A stretch of 64,000 nt of DNA from an uncultured Cycloclasticus sp. (GCA_913060865.1 CAJXTU010000002.1:1-64000), one strand, 5' to 3'. Positions 9,745-18,842 are shown, counted from the first letter of the stretch. Numbers and translations: made by a program. Notes: generated by a model from the sequence alone, not told the origin.

Positions 9745-11712
9745 CTAGAAGCGGTAACGTAGTGTTATTTGAATTTCGTCTTCATTACGTGCGGTACCAA
9801 TCGGCCCATCAATAAAGCGACCTAATGGTTCAATACCGCCTAAACCGGCTTCACCTGATGCTCCACCTGCATGTATTGGGGCGGTACTATCGGTATAGGG
9901 GGAAAATGGACTACATTTAGTACAGTCAGCCCACTCAGCTGGTCCTCTGTCAAACTTAATGTTTGCACCCACTTGTAAGCGCCAGTTATCATCAATTAGC
10001 CAGTCCATAGCCGGTGATACTACATAGGCTTCTGCACCCCAGTCATAGGCTTGAATCACTTTAAAGCTGAGACGATCTTGCATCCACCAGCCTTGTAACA
10101 ACAAGGTTGAAATGTAGTTATTTTCTCTATCTGGTATACCCGCCTCACCAAACGCACGTTGTACACGATTATGCTGAAGGATATGTTGACCAAACGTTTG
10201 GAAAGACAATAAGAACGCTTTGTTTTTATTGATAGAGCGAACAAAGAAATTATGATCCGCACCAATCACCCAACGTGCCACTTCAGACTCAGAGAACAAC
10301 CTTTCTTGTGTTGAGTCAGCAAACTCTTCGCCTTTAGTCCACGCTCCCTCGACTCTGATCGCTGTATCTAGCGCTTCTGAATAGTAGTCTAATGATCCAC
10401 CTACCAAGAACACGCGTGGGAAGTGTATATCGAATGAAATCAGGTGACTGTAGTACTGAGATTCAATGTTGTCGCCATAATTACCGCCTGTCAGCACACT
10501 TCCAGTAAATGGGTTATCCGAAGGAATACCCGCTCTTAAAGAAGGCAGTTGTGACCGCGTATAAAAAGCATTTAATGAGAAGCCAATATCCTTATAAACA
10601 CCTTCAAACTTCACACCTAATTGTGAATTTGCAAGTGACCATTCTGGCATATCTGCTTCACGAATACCCAGTACTCCAGGCCCAAAGTTTGTTGCAATTG
10701 AAGCATCGTCTGGTGTTACACCCGCAAACACTGAGGCTGTACAACCTTCTTCCCAACATAGGTTTAATGAACGGAACAGCTCACCCGCACCTAATATTTG
10801 GTTCGGTGTACCAGATTGACCTAGTTTACTCGGGCGGAATTTATCGAATATCCAAACGAATTGAAGATTCATATCGTCTAACAAATTATTCGCACCAAAC
10901 TGCCATTCAGCCGTTGCCATCCATAATGGGATACGGGTGTCTTCAAACTCGTCGTAAATATTGTTTCTTGAATAATCGATTGGGTTCAAGATATCCAACA
11001 CACGAAAAAGATCCGTACGACCCCATACTTCTTGTTTTTTACCCACACTCAAGTTAAATGTTGTGCCACTATCCATATCGATAACTGCATTGACATATAA
11101 CTCACGTATAAAATCCCAACGGTCGTTAAAATCGGAGTAGCGAAGCTCATTCAAGCTATCATCCATATAACCATCTAGACAACCGCGTGAATCTTTATCA
11201 CAAGGGCGTACCGGCACCGCTAACTCAACACCATGGCCTTTAACCGTATGTCGGCTTTGGCCTAAAATTTCTAAACCCTCGTTACGCAAACCTTCTGTGG
11301 TTAAATTGCCTAATGGAATACCCCCACCTGGTGCGACATTAAATGTACCAGTAGCAGGAACTACAGGTGTTAAAAATACTGCACCACCCGCACCATCACC
11401 ATATTCATCTGAATTCAGGTCATACACACCATCATAAGTCGCCCGGAAGGTACCATTAATACTGACCTCACTAAACGCACCCATATTACCGAGTAATTTT
11501 GTGCCTTCTAGTTGAAGTGTATTACGAAATTTTGACAAGCCAACTTTATTACGAAAGTACGTTGCATTTTCAACGAAACCACTAATTTCTAGTGTGTCGT
11601 CACCTGTATCGATTGATGCTACAGCTTGTTGCGATATCGACAGGCCGCCAACCAGCCCAGCGAGTGCAAAAGCGGCTGCTAATGGCTTAAGGTGCCATTT
11701 GTTATTCTTCAT
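9745..11712 (-). CDS. DUF1302 outer-membrane beta-barrel protein
   Basis: 655 residues. A signal peptide with a long hydrophobic stretch (AAAFALAGLVGGL) is cut after AVA near residue 32. The mature part alternates polar and hydrophobic residues and ends in TLRYRF, a typical outer-membrane barrel C-terminus. It matches DUF1302, a family of FadL-like candidates for uptake of hydrophobic substrates. The family length is usually about 550-700. The gene is separated from the RND gene by 162 bases and may have its own promoter. Confidence 0.88.
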   Translation of the reverse strand: MKNNKWHLKPLAAAFALAGLVGGLSISQQAVASIDTGDDTLEISGFVENATYFRNKVGLSKFRNTLQLEGTKLLGNMGAFSEVSINGTFRATYDGVYDLNSDEYGDGAGGAVFLTPVVPATGTFNVAPGGGIPLGNLTTEGLRNEGLEILGQSRHTVKGHGVELAVPVRPCDKDSRGCLDGYMDDSLNELRYSDFNDRWDFIRELYVNAVIDMDSGTTFNLSVGKKQEVWGRTDLFRVLDILNPIDYSRNNIYDEFEDTRIPLWMATAEWQFGANNLLDDMNLQFVWIFDKFRPSKLGQSGTPNQILGAGELFRSLNLCWEEGCTASVFAGVTPDDASIATNFGPGVLGIREADMPEWSLANSQLGVKFEGVYKDIGFSLNAFYTRSQLPSLRAGIPSDNPFTGSVLTGGNYGDNIESQYYSHLISFDIHFPRVFLVGGSLDYYSEALDTAIRVEGAWTKGEEFADSTQERLFSESEVARWVIGADHNFFVRSINKNKAFLLSFQTFGQHILQHNRVQRAFGEAGIPDRENNYISTLLLQGWWMQDRLSFKVIQAYDWGAEAYVVSPAMDWLIDDNWRLQVGANIKFDRGPAEWADCTKCSPFSPYTDSTAPIHAGGASGEAGLGGIEPLGRFIDGPIGTARNEDEIQITLRYRF

Positions 11713-11874
11713 AATTTCTCCCTATCCCTTATTTAATTATTATATAAAGAAAGCTTACATAAGCTTATTCTAATGTTGCTTTTATACTATTCCGTGCGAA
11801 ATTAGCAACGTATTTCGCGCATCCTTTTAGCCATATAGGCCAAGCGATTACCTCCCCAACAATTCTAACAACAT

Positions 11875-14214
11875 TTATTTTTCTTGAATAAATTTAGGTT
11901 TAAAGGTCATCACCCATGCCGGCACAAGAAACATCGCAGCTAACGCATTCAGCAATAACATTACAATTAACAACATCGCCGCATCTGCTTGAAAGCGCAT
12001 GGTAGATAACATCACCCACATAATAACGCCTGCTACTAATGAGAACGCGGTAAAGCCAATCGCCACACCGGTGGTGTTAATCGCTTGTTTAATAGCCCCT
12101 TCAAAATTACCCAATTTACCGTATTCTTCTTTAATTTTATCCATTATATAAATAGAATAATCCACGCCAATACCGATACCCGCGGCCAAAATGGGGACGG
12201 TATTTACATTAATACCCAAACCCACGATTCCCATATAGGCGTAGGTTAAAGTGGTTGCGAAGCCCATTGCTAGCAACATCAACCAACCTGCATGGATAGA
12301 CCAATAAAACACGGTTACAAATACTAAAATTAGCAAAAATACCAATGGAATCACTAAAATATTGGTCTGATATGAAGCCTCGTTAACTGCCGCTGTTACG
12401 CCGATAAGGCCGCCAGCTAAATGCAGTTCAAGTCCTTCAATTTGAGCTGCGGCACTTTTACTCCATTCCTTCGCCATGTAAATAGCGCGTCGAATCGTTT
12501 CCCCTTTATGGTCTTTATAATAAAAAACAATATTGGCATTTTGCTCATCTGGATCAATAAACTCCAATAACGCGCCCGGAATGGGGCTCGACATCATATA
12601 CGCGAACATCAACCCGCCCATTTCCATTTCATCCTTTGGAAAAACCAACCAACGAGGATCATCATTACGAATAATACGGCTAGCCTGCGTAACTAAATCT
12701 GGCAAGCCTTTAGTTCCGCCTAGATCTGGGTCCGTCATCATATAGTTTTGAAAATCTGCCAATGCTTTTACCGCTTTAGGGTCTTTTAAACCATGGGGCT
12801 TAGTTGAATGAGCCAACACAAACATTTCTTCAGAGCCCGGAAACGCTTCGTTAATCGCTTTGGACGAGATATTGTAATCGTGGTCAGCATACAGCAAGGG
12901 TGAACCTGCCTCAGATTCACCTATCTGCACTTTTGAACTTAAATAGCCACCACCAACTACTAGGGCAAGTGAAACGAATAATGTGTATAAAGCACCTTGG
13001 CGTGTACATGAAATTTTTGACACGACTGGGAATAACTTTTCTAACAACGGATGCGCTGTTGATTTCACACCTCTTTGCGGAAGAATCTCCAACATGACAG
13101 GCAAGAAAATCAGTACCGTAATAATCACACTTCCAGCCCATAACGAGGCGTAAATGGCTAATTTATCGTTAATAGGCACCGAGCCTAATGAGATAAGCAA
13201 TAAACCAATCGCATCGGATATTACACCTAAAGAACCGGGCCGAAATAGGCCTTCAAACGTATTTCTAGCCGCCTCTTGTTTATTACCACTTTCACCTAAC
13301 TCAGCGTAGAAACGTTCTACAATTTGCACGCCGTGTGACATCGCTCGTGCAGACACAAGAAATGGCACGACGAGCATTAAAGGGTCTAAGTTATAACCCA
13401 ATAAAGATAGCATGCCCAAGCCCCACGTCGTGGTTAGAGCAATACCGATGAACGGTAATAATAAACCGTAGAATTTTCTAAAATAAGCAACTAGTAAAAT
13501 TAACAAAATCGCCAAGGTATAACCAAAAATTTGAATGACTTCGCTAACATATGAGGTAACCCAGCCAACCAAAACAGGCTGACCTGTAGCATAAATAGTC
13601 GCACCACCAACTTTCTCTTCATCACGAAGTTTTTTAACTGCATCAAAAACCTGTTCGTAATCTAGATCACCTTCATTAAGGGTACCTTTGATTAACGCTG
13701 ACTTTAAATCAGGTGATACTAATAGGCCGTAAACACGTGGATTTGAGGCCACCTGATTTTGCATTGTTTGTAATTCTTGCTCAGAATAATGTTCTTTAAG
13801 TGGATCGTAATATGGCGCCGACTTCATTGAACCATATTCATTTAGCCACACACGACGCGTATTCCTATGCGTTAAACTATTAACCAAGTTATGATTAATA
13901 GCCGGTAAGGCATCGACCTTGTCTGTTAACCGTTTGATCCTAGCCAAAGTATCATTGGTGAAAATAGTTCCCTTCTCCACCTTAATTGACACAATCACTG
14001 TATTCGCGCCACCAAATGTTTCTGTGAGTTTATTGTGCGTTTGAATATACTCATGCCCTTGGGGCAATAAATCTGCAAAGTTTGAGACCATTTTCACCGC
14101 TGGAATTTGCATGGCAAAAAAGGTACTAATGGCCAAAATGATAAACGCCGTGATTTTTGGGTGAGCAAACACCACTCGATCAATTTTTTTTAGTTGATTT
14201 GTTATCGCACCCAC
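11875..14214 (-). CDS. RND/MMPL-family permease
   Basis: 779-residue inner-membrane protein with the RND layout: one N-terminal helix, a large periplasmic loop, a bundle of five or six helices, then the same pattern again. The conserved GIGVDYSIYIMDKIKEE block in the second half is an MMPL signature. MMPL proteins move lipids and other hydrophobic molecules, usually outwards. In this operon the substrate is more likely the aromatic or hydrocarbon substrate or its products. GTG start with AAGGAGAG inside the end of the YCF48 gene, only two bases away. Confidence 0.9.
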   Translation of the reverse strand: MGAITNQLKKIDRVVFAHPKITAFIILAISTFFAMQIPAVKMVSNFADLLPQGHEYIQTHNKLTETFGGANTVIVSIKVEKGTIFTNDTLARIKRLTDKVDALPAINHNLVNSLTHRNTRRVWLNEYGSMKSAPYYDPLKEHYSEQELQTMQNQVASNPRVYGLLVSPDLKSALIKGTLNEGDLDYEQVFDAVKKLRDEEKVGGATIYATGQPVLVGWVTSYVSEVIQIFGYTLAILLILLVAYFRKFYGLLLPFIGIALTTTWGLGMLSLLGYNLDPLMLVVPFLVSARAMSHGVQIVERFYAELGESGNKQEAARNTFEGLFRPGSLGVISDAIGLLLISLGSVPINDKLAIYASLWAGSVIITVLIFLPVMLEILPQRGVKSTAHPLLEKLFPVVSKISCTRQGALYTLFVSLALVVGGGYLSSKVQIGESEAGSPLLYADHDYNISSKAINEAFPGSEEMFVLAHSTKPHGLKDPKAVKALADFQNYMMTDPDLGGTKGLPDLVTQASRIIRNDDPRWLVFPKDEMEMGGLMFAYMMSSPIPGALLEFIDPDEQNANIVFYYKDHKGETIRRAIYMAKEWSKSAAAQIEGLELHLAGGLIGVTAAVNEASYQTNILVIPLVFLLILVFVTVFYWSIHAGWLMLLAMGFATTLTYAYMGIVGLGINVNTVPILAAGIGIGVDYSIYIMDKIKEEYGKLGNFEGAIKQAINTTGVAIGFTAFSLVAGVIMWVMLSTMRFQADAAMLLIVMLLLNALAAMFLVPAWVMTFKPKFIQEK

Positions 14215-14216
14215 AA

Positions 14217-15209
14217 TTACTCTCCTTCCTTGGTATTAGCAGCAACTAATCGCCCTGAGCCATCATCAATTAATGACTGAAGCGTACCCGCTCCACCACC
14301 CAAAACCAGCTTGTTATCACCTAAAGTGGCAATTGCTCTTAGATAAAAACGAGCTGAAACTGCAGTTGAACGACTCCATTTGGCCACACTATTATTTACC
14401 ATATCCCTTTCTAAAAACGTGCCAAAATCCCCTACTGCGTAGACACCCAACTTACTCGCTGATAACCCATAAATTGGCGCAACTGTTCCAGTCTCTTCTT
14501 TCGCCCACGTGTTTCCACCATCTGCTGTATGAAAAATAACACCGCTCGAACCACCTACCCAGCCAGACTCGCTATTTAAAAAGACTACCGCTAGTGGGAA
14601 AAAATCATTGGGAATAGGCTCTTCTTTTGGTAACCAGTTTTCACCACCATCTTCTGTCGTATAAACACTACCAAACTCACCCACGATAATGCCATGCCGC
14701 TCATCAAAGAATTTCACATACGTAAAAATAAGGTCTTCATCAAATGTTGTCTGCTGCCATGTTTCCCCTTGGTCTGCGCTGCTTAACAAGGTACTGAAGC
14801 TGGCTGCAACCCACAATTTATTATCTGGGCCACAACTGAGAAACTGTGGCGCTTCTTCCGTACCCAAGTTATTAGCTTGCCATGTTCCACCCTTATCGCT
14901 TGAAACCCAAACTTGTTTTTCGGCTGAAACCGCGGCTTGTATGCCATTTGGACAGATAGCAGCACCGATAAAAGAAGGCATATCTGCTGGCTGCTCCCTT
15001 TTCCAGGTTTCAGCCCCGTCACTGGAATTTAGAATAAAACCAATACCAGCCAATAGAACTTCATCATCCAAGCTTGCTGCAGCTTGAATCCGATCCGTCC
15101 TATGAATAGGTTCTTTTTTAGCATCCTCAACACCATCTAACACTAACGGCGCTTCACAAGCGACTAGCGTTAGATAGGCCAATATTCCTAGTAATGCACG
15201 AAACCCCAT
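14217..15209 (-). CDS. YCF48/BNR-repeat lipoprotein
   Basis: About 330 residues. A lipoprotein signal with lipobox LVAC near residue 18 is followed by repeated SSD-GETW / TADGGNTW blades, the mark of YCF48 (photosystem II assembly factor-like) beta-propellers. In non-phototrophs such proteins are found next to RND permeases of the MMPL type, where they are thought to help assemble or hold the transporter. I choose the ATG at 15209, which has GAGG six bases upstream. An ATG at 15215 overlaps that site. The sigma-54 promoter at 15244-15259 would leave a leader of about 23 bases. Confidence 0.87.
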   Translation of the reverse strand: MGFRALLGILAYLTLVACEAPLVLDGVEDAKKEPIHRTDRIQAAASLDDEVLLAGIGFILNSSDGAETWKREQPADMPSFIGAAICPNGIQAAVSAEKQVWVSSDKGGTWQANNLGTEEAPQFLSCGPDNKLWVAASFSTLLSSADQGETWQQTTFDEDLIFTYVKFFDERHGIIVGEFGSVYTTEDGGENWLPKEEPIPNDFFPLAVVFLNSESGWVGGSSGVIFHTADGGNTWAKEETGTVAPIYGLSASKLGVYAVGDFGTFLERDMVNNSVAKWSRSTAVSARFYLRAIATLGDNKLVLGGGAGTLQSLIDDGSGRLVAANTKEGE

Positions 15210-15243
15210 TTCCATCCTCGGTAAAATTAATTTCTATAAATGA

Positions 15244-15259
15244 TGCATTTGTCGTGCCA
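15244..15259 (-). promoter_or_regulatory. Sigma-54 (-24/-12) promoter of the uptake module
   Basis: On the minus strand TGGCACGACAAATGCA matches the consensus TGGCACG-N4-TTGCA with one mismatch, and GG and GC are exactly 10 bases apart. Its position just before the YCF48 ribosome site is right for a promoter. A DmpR-type sigma-54 activator is encoded at 19892-21583. Confidence 0.8.
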
Positions 15260-15276
15260 ACATAAAACCTACGAGT

Positions 15277-15292
15277 TGGTACAGTAAATGCT
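15277..15292 (+). promoter_or_regulatory. Possible divergent sigma-54 promoter toward the alcohol dehydrogenase
   Basis: TGGTACAGTAAATGCT keeps GG and GC with the required 10-base spacing, with one mismatch in TGGCAC and one in TTGC. It points to the dehydrogenase gene and would leave a long leader of about 175 bases. It is weaker than its divergent partner. Confidence 0.5.
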
Positions 15293-15361
15293 CATTCTCA
15301 TCATTAATCAGTGGCTCTATGCATTGATGCTTACGCACTTGATTAAACGCAAAGAAGACAG

Positions 15362-15419
15362 ATGATTAAATGATGATTTAGTAAATCATTAAATCATTTT
15401 TTAATCAAATAATGATTTA
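15362..15419. promoter_or_regulatory. Cluster of ATGATTTA boxes, candidate enhancer (UAS)
   Basis: Four copies of ATGATTTA or its complement lie at 15373-15380 (+), 15382-15389 (-), 15390-15397 (-) and 15412-15419 (+), with a related ATGATTAA at 15362. The first two form a perfect 17-bp palindrome. They lie about 110-175 bases upstream of the minus-strand sigma-54 promoter, the usual enhancer distance for DmpR/XylR-type activators. Confidence 0.6.
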
Positions 15420-15479
15420 AGTCATTATTTATAAAGCATCCTTATTTTATCAACGCTTACTAAATCACGGGAGGAGCTT

Positions 15480-16541
15480 ATGAAAGCAGCTATCTATTAC
15501 GGACCCGAAGACATTAAATGTGGCAAAAAACCCGACCCTAATATTGAAGAACCTCATCAAATTTTAGTTGAAGTAGAGGCTACCTCCATCTGTGGTTCAG
15601 ACTTGCATTTGTATCGTGGTGCGATGGACCCATTTATGGAACGTGGTCATTCACAGATTGGCCATGAATTAATTGCTCGCGTTAGCGAAGTAGGTAATGG
15701 CGTTGGAAAATTCAAAGTTGGCGACCGCGTATCCATGGCTTACTCGTGTTCATGCGGTGAATGTTATATGTGTGAAGTTGGCCAAACGGCACATTGTGAA
15801 ACCACCCAAAAAGCCGTGTATGGTTTTGGCGTACCCTTTGGTGATTTAAACGGCACCCATACTGAAGCTCTTATTTTGCCGCATGCAGAAGGACACGTTA
15901 TTAAAGTACCTGATGCTATTGACGATGCCAGCGCACTCACACTGTCATGTAACTTACCATCCGCCATTATTGCTAATAATCTAGCCGATATTAAGCCCGG
16001 TGAAAACGTTGCAGTCATTGGTTGCGGTCCAACGGGGTTATTAACCATGGACATTGCCTTAGGCAAATCCGCTGGGCAGGTCGTTTGTATTGATCAACTC
16101 GATTATCGCCTTGCCGTAGCAGCAAAAAAAGGTGCTACAACCATCAATTCATCAAAAGAAGACTGGAAAGAAAAAGCCCTCTCTCTAACGAATGGTCGAG
16201 GGTTCGACAAAGTCATTGAGGTGGTCGGGTACCCAGAAACACTTCAGATGTGTTTGGATATCATTCGCCCTGGTGGCACCATTGCGGCCATTGGTGTTTT
16301 CTGTGACCAAGAATTTAACCTAGTTTTGGCAGATGTATTTTTACGTGACATTAGCCTACATATGAATGGCTTTGCAAATGTGCAACCCTATATGTGGGAA
16401 GGTATTCGATTGATGGAACGCGGCGTTGTTAATCCTGCTGAATATTTTTCTCACGAATATAAGCTCGACAATATTGACCAAGCCTTTAAAACATTCTATG
16501 AGAAATCAGACAACGCATTAAAAATGATGATTCGCCCTTAA
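15480..16541 (+). CDS. Zinc-dependent alcohol dehydrogenase (MDR family)
   Basis: NAD(P)-dependent oxidation of an alcohol to an aldehyde. 353 residues. The catalytic-zinc region has CGSDLHLYRG and GHELIARV. The structural-zinc Cys occur in CSCGECYMCEVGQTAHC. The Rossmann motif is GCGPTG near residue 180. It starts at an ATG with GGGAGGAG just upstream. In this island it could oxidise an alcohol made by the neighbouring di-iron hydroxylase-like proteins, or a 4-hydroxybenzyl-type alcohol. The substrate is inferred. Confidence 0.9.
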   Translation: MKAAIYYGPEDIKCGKKPDPNIEEPHQILVEVEATSICGSDLHLYRGAMDPFMERGHSQIGHELIARVSEVGNGVGKFKVGDRVSMAYSCSCGECYMCEVGQTAHCETTQKAVYGFGVPFGDLNGTHTEALILPHAEGHVIKVPDAIDDASALTLSCNLPSAIIANNLADIKPGENVAVIGCGPTGLLTMDIALGKSAGQVVCIDQLDYRLAVAAKKGATTINSSKEDWKEKALSLTNGRGFDKVIEVVGYPETLQMCLDIIRPGGTIAAIGVFCDQEFNLVLADVFLRDISLHMNGFANVQPYMWEGIRLMERGVVNPAEYFSHEYKLDNIDQAFKTFYEKSDNALKMMIRP

Positions 16542-16563
16542 AGATAATTTCGATTTATTTAAC

Positions 16564-16597
16564 CCTTTATCCCCTCTATAAAAACAGAGAATAAAGG
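16564..16597. terminator. Imperfect hairpin between convergent genes
   Basis: CCTTTAT (16564-16570) with ATAAAGG (16591-16597), plus an inner CTCT/AGAG pairing, form an interrupted hairpin between the dehydrogenase and the desaturase-like gene. There is no clear T tract, so terminator function is uncertain. Confidence 0.4.
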
Positions 16598-16623
16598 ACA
16601 TCTTAGGGACAGCAAAACTTTAC

Positions 16624-17532
16624 CTATACAGCAGATGATTTTGAGTGATCATAATTTCGATGAGATTCAATATTCGCAGGAACCAAGCCTAAAGGTTTTT
16701 GAATACTTAGATTATGGGCATTAATTTCGTCATACTTCAAATACCACGCTTTGTGCATTTTATAAAAAGGTATTTCTGGCCATAGATGATGAATAAGGTG
16801 GTAGTTTTGATAAACCATTAATGGCGTCAACAACCCCTCCCAGCCCATACGCATCGTTGTTGCCATATATTTATCTTCTGCTTGGCTCACTGTTGCGGGG
16901 TGGTGCGGTAAAATAACAAACACTACTGCAATTAAAAAAAGCGAGATACGAGAAGGAATAAACCACAGCATAAATATTTCATAGCCATAACCTAAATACA
17001 ACGCTGCAGTAACAAAGATGATTAAGGACGTGTAATAAGCAATTAGACTTTTAGCATGCTTTTTCATCACTTTTTGGCCGTATTTAAAAAAGTAATAGAT
17101 ATAGTACGTATCAAAACAAGACCACTTAAAAGGCACCTGCCACCAAGTCGCCTCATGTTCAAATCTGTCGGGATCTTTTTGCCCATTGGTATGAATATGA
17201 TGCTGATTATGCACCCAACGAACCGGTGCCATTGGTGCATACGGAAAAAGAAACAACAAACCAATATAACCTATCCACTCATTCAACCACGAATACCGCG
17301 ACAATGAACGGTGCGCACTATCATGAATTACGCTGAAAAGACCATAGGTTAGCAAACCGTTAATGATCGCTCCCTGCCACATAGTGATCGTACCGTTTGT
17401 CGCATAAATCCATGTCAAAACGATACTTGGCAAGATAAAAAGAAACATTAAGGTGGTTGGTATTGCAAGTACTGGCGATTTCAAGCAATCTTGAAACGCT
17501 TGCTCGCTATGTGCTAATTCTTCTGCTTTCAC
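16624..17532 (-). CDS. Membrane di-iron desaturase/hydroxylase-like protein 1
   Basis: 302 residues of the membrane fatty acid desaturase/carotene hydroxylase superfamily. Three His boxes are present: HDSAH (70-74), HNQHH (108-112) and HLIHH (245-249), with an extra HH at 210-211. Hydrophobic stretches near 25-45, 52-70, 85-105, 163-185 and 188-210 would hold the iron site at the cytoplasmic face. Members insert O2-derived oxygen into, or desaturate, lipids, carotenoids or hydrocarbons. The start is GTG with AGGAG nine bases upstream. A very similar protein follows at 17821-18735. The substrate is unknown. Confidence 0.85.
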   Translation of the reverse strand: MKAEELAHSEQAFQDCLKSPVLAIPTTLMFLFILPSIVLTWIYATNGTITMWQGAIINGLLTYGLFSVIHDSAHRSLSRYSWLNEWIGYIGLLFLFPYAPMAPVRWVHNQHHIHTNGQKDPDRFEHEATWWQVPFKWSCFDTYYIYYFFKYGQKVMKKHAKSLIAYYTSLIIFVTAALYLGYGYEIFMLWFIPSRISLFLIAVVFVILPHHPATVSQAEDKYMATTMRMGWEGLLTPLMVYQNYHLIHHLWPEIPFYKMHKAWYLKYDEINAHNLSIQKPLGLVPANIESHRNYDHSKSSAV

Positions 17533-17550
17533 TATCGTATTCTCCTAAAT

Positions 17551-17563
17551 GAACGTAACGTTC
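17551..17563. promoter_or_regulatory. Palindrome just upstream of desaturase-like gene 1
   Basis: GAACGTAACGTTC is a perfect 6-1-6 palindrome placed immediately before the ribosome site of the gene starting at 17532. It could be an operator or an mRNA hairpin. The rest of 17533-17766 is AT-rich and shows no other signal. Confidence 0.35.
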
Positions 17564-17766
17564 TCATTATTTTCTAAGTAGGTCAGCTAACCCATCTACT
17601 TAATATTAGTTAATTCTTAAGTATATATAATTATTCTATAATATACAGGAATCTGTAAACAAAAAAATAAACTTTAAGCAAACTTACTTTACAGACAATA
17701 GGTTTTTAGAAGCATCTATTACTTTATAAATTACCAATAGTGTTCTTCACCTATTTAAACAAGCAT

Positions 17767-17794
17767 AAAAAAAGCACTCCAAGAGTGCTTTTTT
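17767..17794 (-). terminator. Rho-independent terminator after desaturase-like gene 2
   Basis: A-run plus AAGCACTC (17772-17779), loop CAA, GAGTGCTT and a T-run (17783-17794). It lies 26 bases past the stop of the minus-strand gene 17821-18735 and separates the two paralogous genes into different transcripts. It could work in both directions. Confidence 0.9.
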
Positions 17795-17820
17795 ATTAAA
17801 AAATTAAGCTATGCGCTTAA

Positions 17821-18735
17821 TCAGGCTGGTTCAACCGTATGTTTCGAATGATCAAAATTAATATGTGATTCAAGGTTAGCAGGAGCTACGCCAAACGCTG
17901 TTTGAAAGCTAACATTTTGCGCATTAATTTCATCATATTTTAAATACCAAACCTTATGCATCTTATAAAAAGGTATTTCTGGCCATAGGTGATGAATTAA
18001 ATGGTAGTTTTGATAAACTAGCAATGGTGTCAATAGCCACTCCCAGCCCATACGCATCGTTGTTGCCATATATTTATCTTCCTCTTGACCCACTTTGTTA
18101 GGCGCATGCGGCAAAATAACAAAGACTACTGCAATCATAAATAAAGCGATACGACTAGGGATAAACCACAACATAAGCAACTCAAGCCCATAACCAAAAT
18201 ATAAAGCTGTTATAAAGCCCGTTATTAGTAATGTATAAAAAATAATAAGAGCTTTAGCATGCCTTTTTACAACCCTCATTCCATACTTAAAGAAGTAATA
18301 GATATAGTACCCATCAAAGCAAGACCACTTAAACGGCACTTGCCACCATTTTGCATTATGCTCAAAAACATCCGGATCCATTGGGCCATTAGCATGAATA
18401 TGGTGCTTATTATGTACCCATCTAAGCGCAACCATCGGTGCATAAGGGAATAAGAAAAACAAACCAACTGAACCGATAGCCTCATTGAGAAACTTATTAC
18501 TCGATAAAGAATGATGAGACGCGTCATGAATAATACTAAACATCCAATAACTTAAAAGCCCATTTATTATAGCCCCCGACCATAAGGGTAAAACCCCGTT
18601 CAGCGCATAATACCAAACAGTAATAATACCAGACAGGGAAAATATAAAAATCAGGGTTGTTGGGACAGCCAAAGCGGGGGCTTCCCTAAGTGACTCGAAA
18701 TATTCTTCACTCGTTGCTGGGTTTTGTGTGCTCAT
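17821..18735 (-). CDS. Membrane di-iron desaturase/hydroxylase-like protein 2
   Basis: 304 residues, closely similar along its whole length to the protein at 16624-17532. The His boxes HDASH (70-74), HNKHH (108-112) and HLIHH (245-249) are in identical register. The two genes thus arose by tandem duplication, but each now has its own upstream region. AGGAGA precedes the ATG by about four bases. Its promoter region is shared with the divergent AraC-family gene and carries a pair of TGTCA palindromes, so that regulator probably controls it. Function as for copy 1: oxygenation or desaturation of a hydrophobic substrate, not identified. Confidence 0.86.
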   Translation of the reverse strand: MSTQNPATSEEYFESLREAPALAVPTTLIFIFSLSGIITVWYYALNGVLPLWSGAIINGLLSYWMFSIIHDASHHSLSSNKFLNEAIGSVGLFFLFPYAPMVALRWVHNKHHIHANGPMDPDVFEHNAKWWQVPFKWSCFDGYYIYYFFKYGMRVVKRHAKALIIFYTLLITGFITALYFGYGLELLMLWFIPSRIALFMIAVVFVILPHAPNKVGQEEDKYMATTMRMGWEWLLTPLLVYQNYHLIHHLWPEIPFYKMHKVWYLKYDEINAQNVSFQTAFGVAPANLESHINFDHSKHTVEPA

Positions 18736-18805
18736 AATCTCTCCTGAATTAAATTCATTTATATTTATAGCTGCTAATTAGAACAAGTCTCAAACTAATA
18801 AATAA

Positions 18806-18842
18806 GTGTCAATATTTGACACGGCCATGTCATTTTGTGACA
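18806..18842. promoter_or_regulatory. Double TGTCA palindrome in the desaturase/araC divergent region
   Basis: GTGTCAA-TAT-TTGACAC (18806-18822) is followed after five bases by TGTCA-N5-TGACA (18828-18842). Four TGTCA half-sites in 37 bases between divergent genes look like the operator for the adjacent AraC-type regulator. Confidence 0.6.

Noticed and set aside
11818-11833. Possible sigma-54 promoter before the DUF1302 gene (minus strand TGGC...ATGC)
   Set aside because: GG and GC spacing is right but the rest of the consensus is poor, and it is about 105 bases from the gene. Too weak to list.
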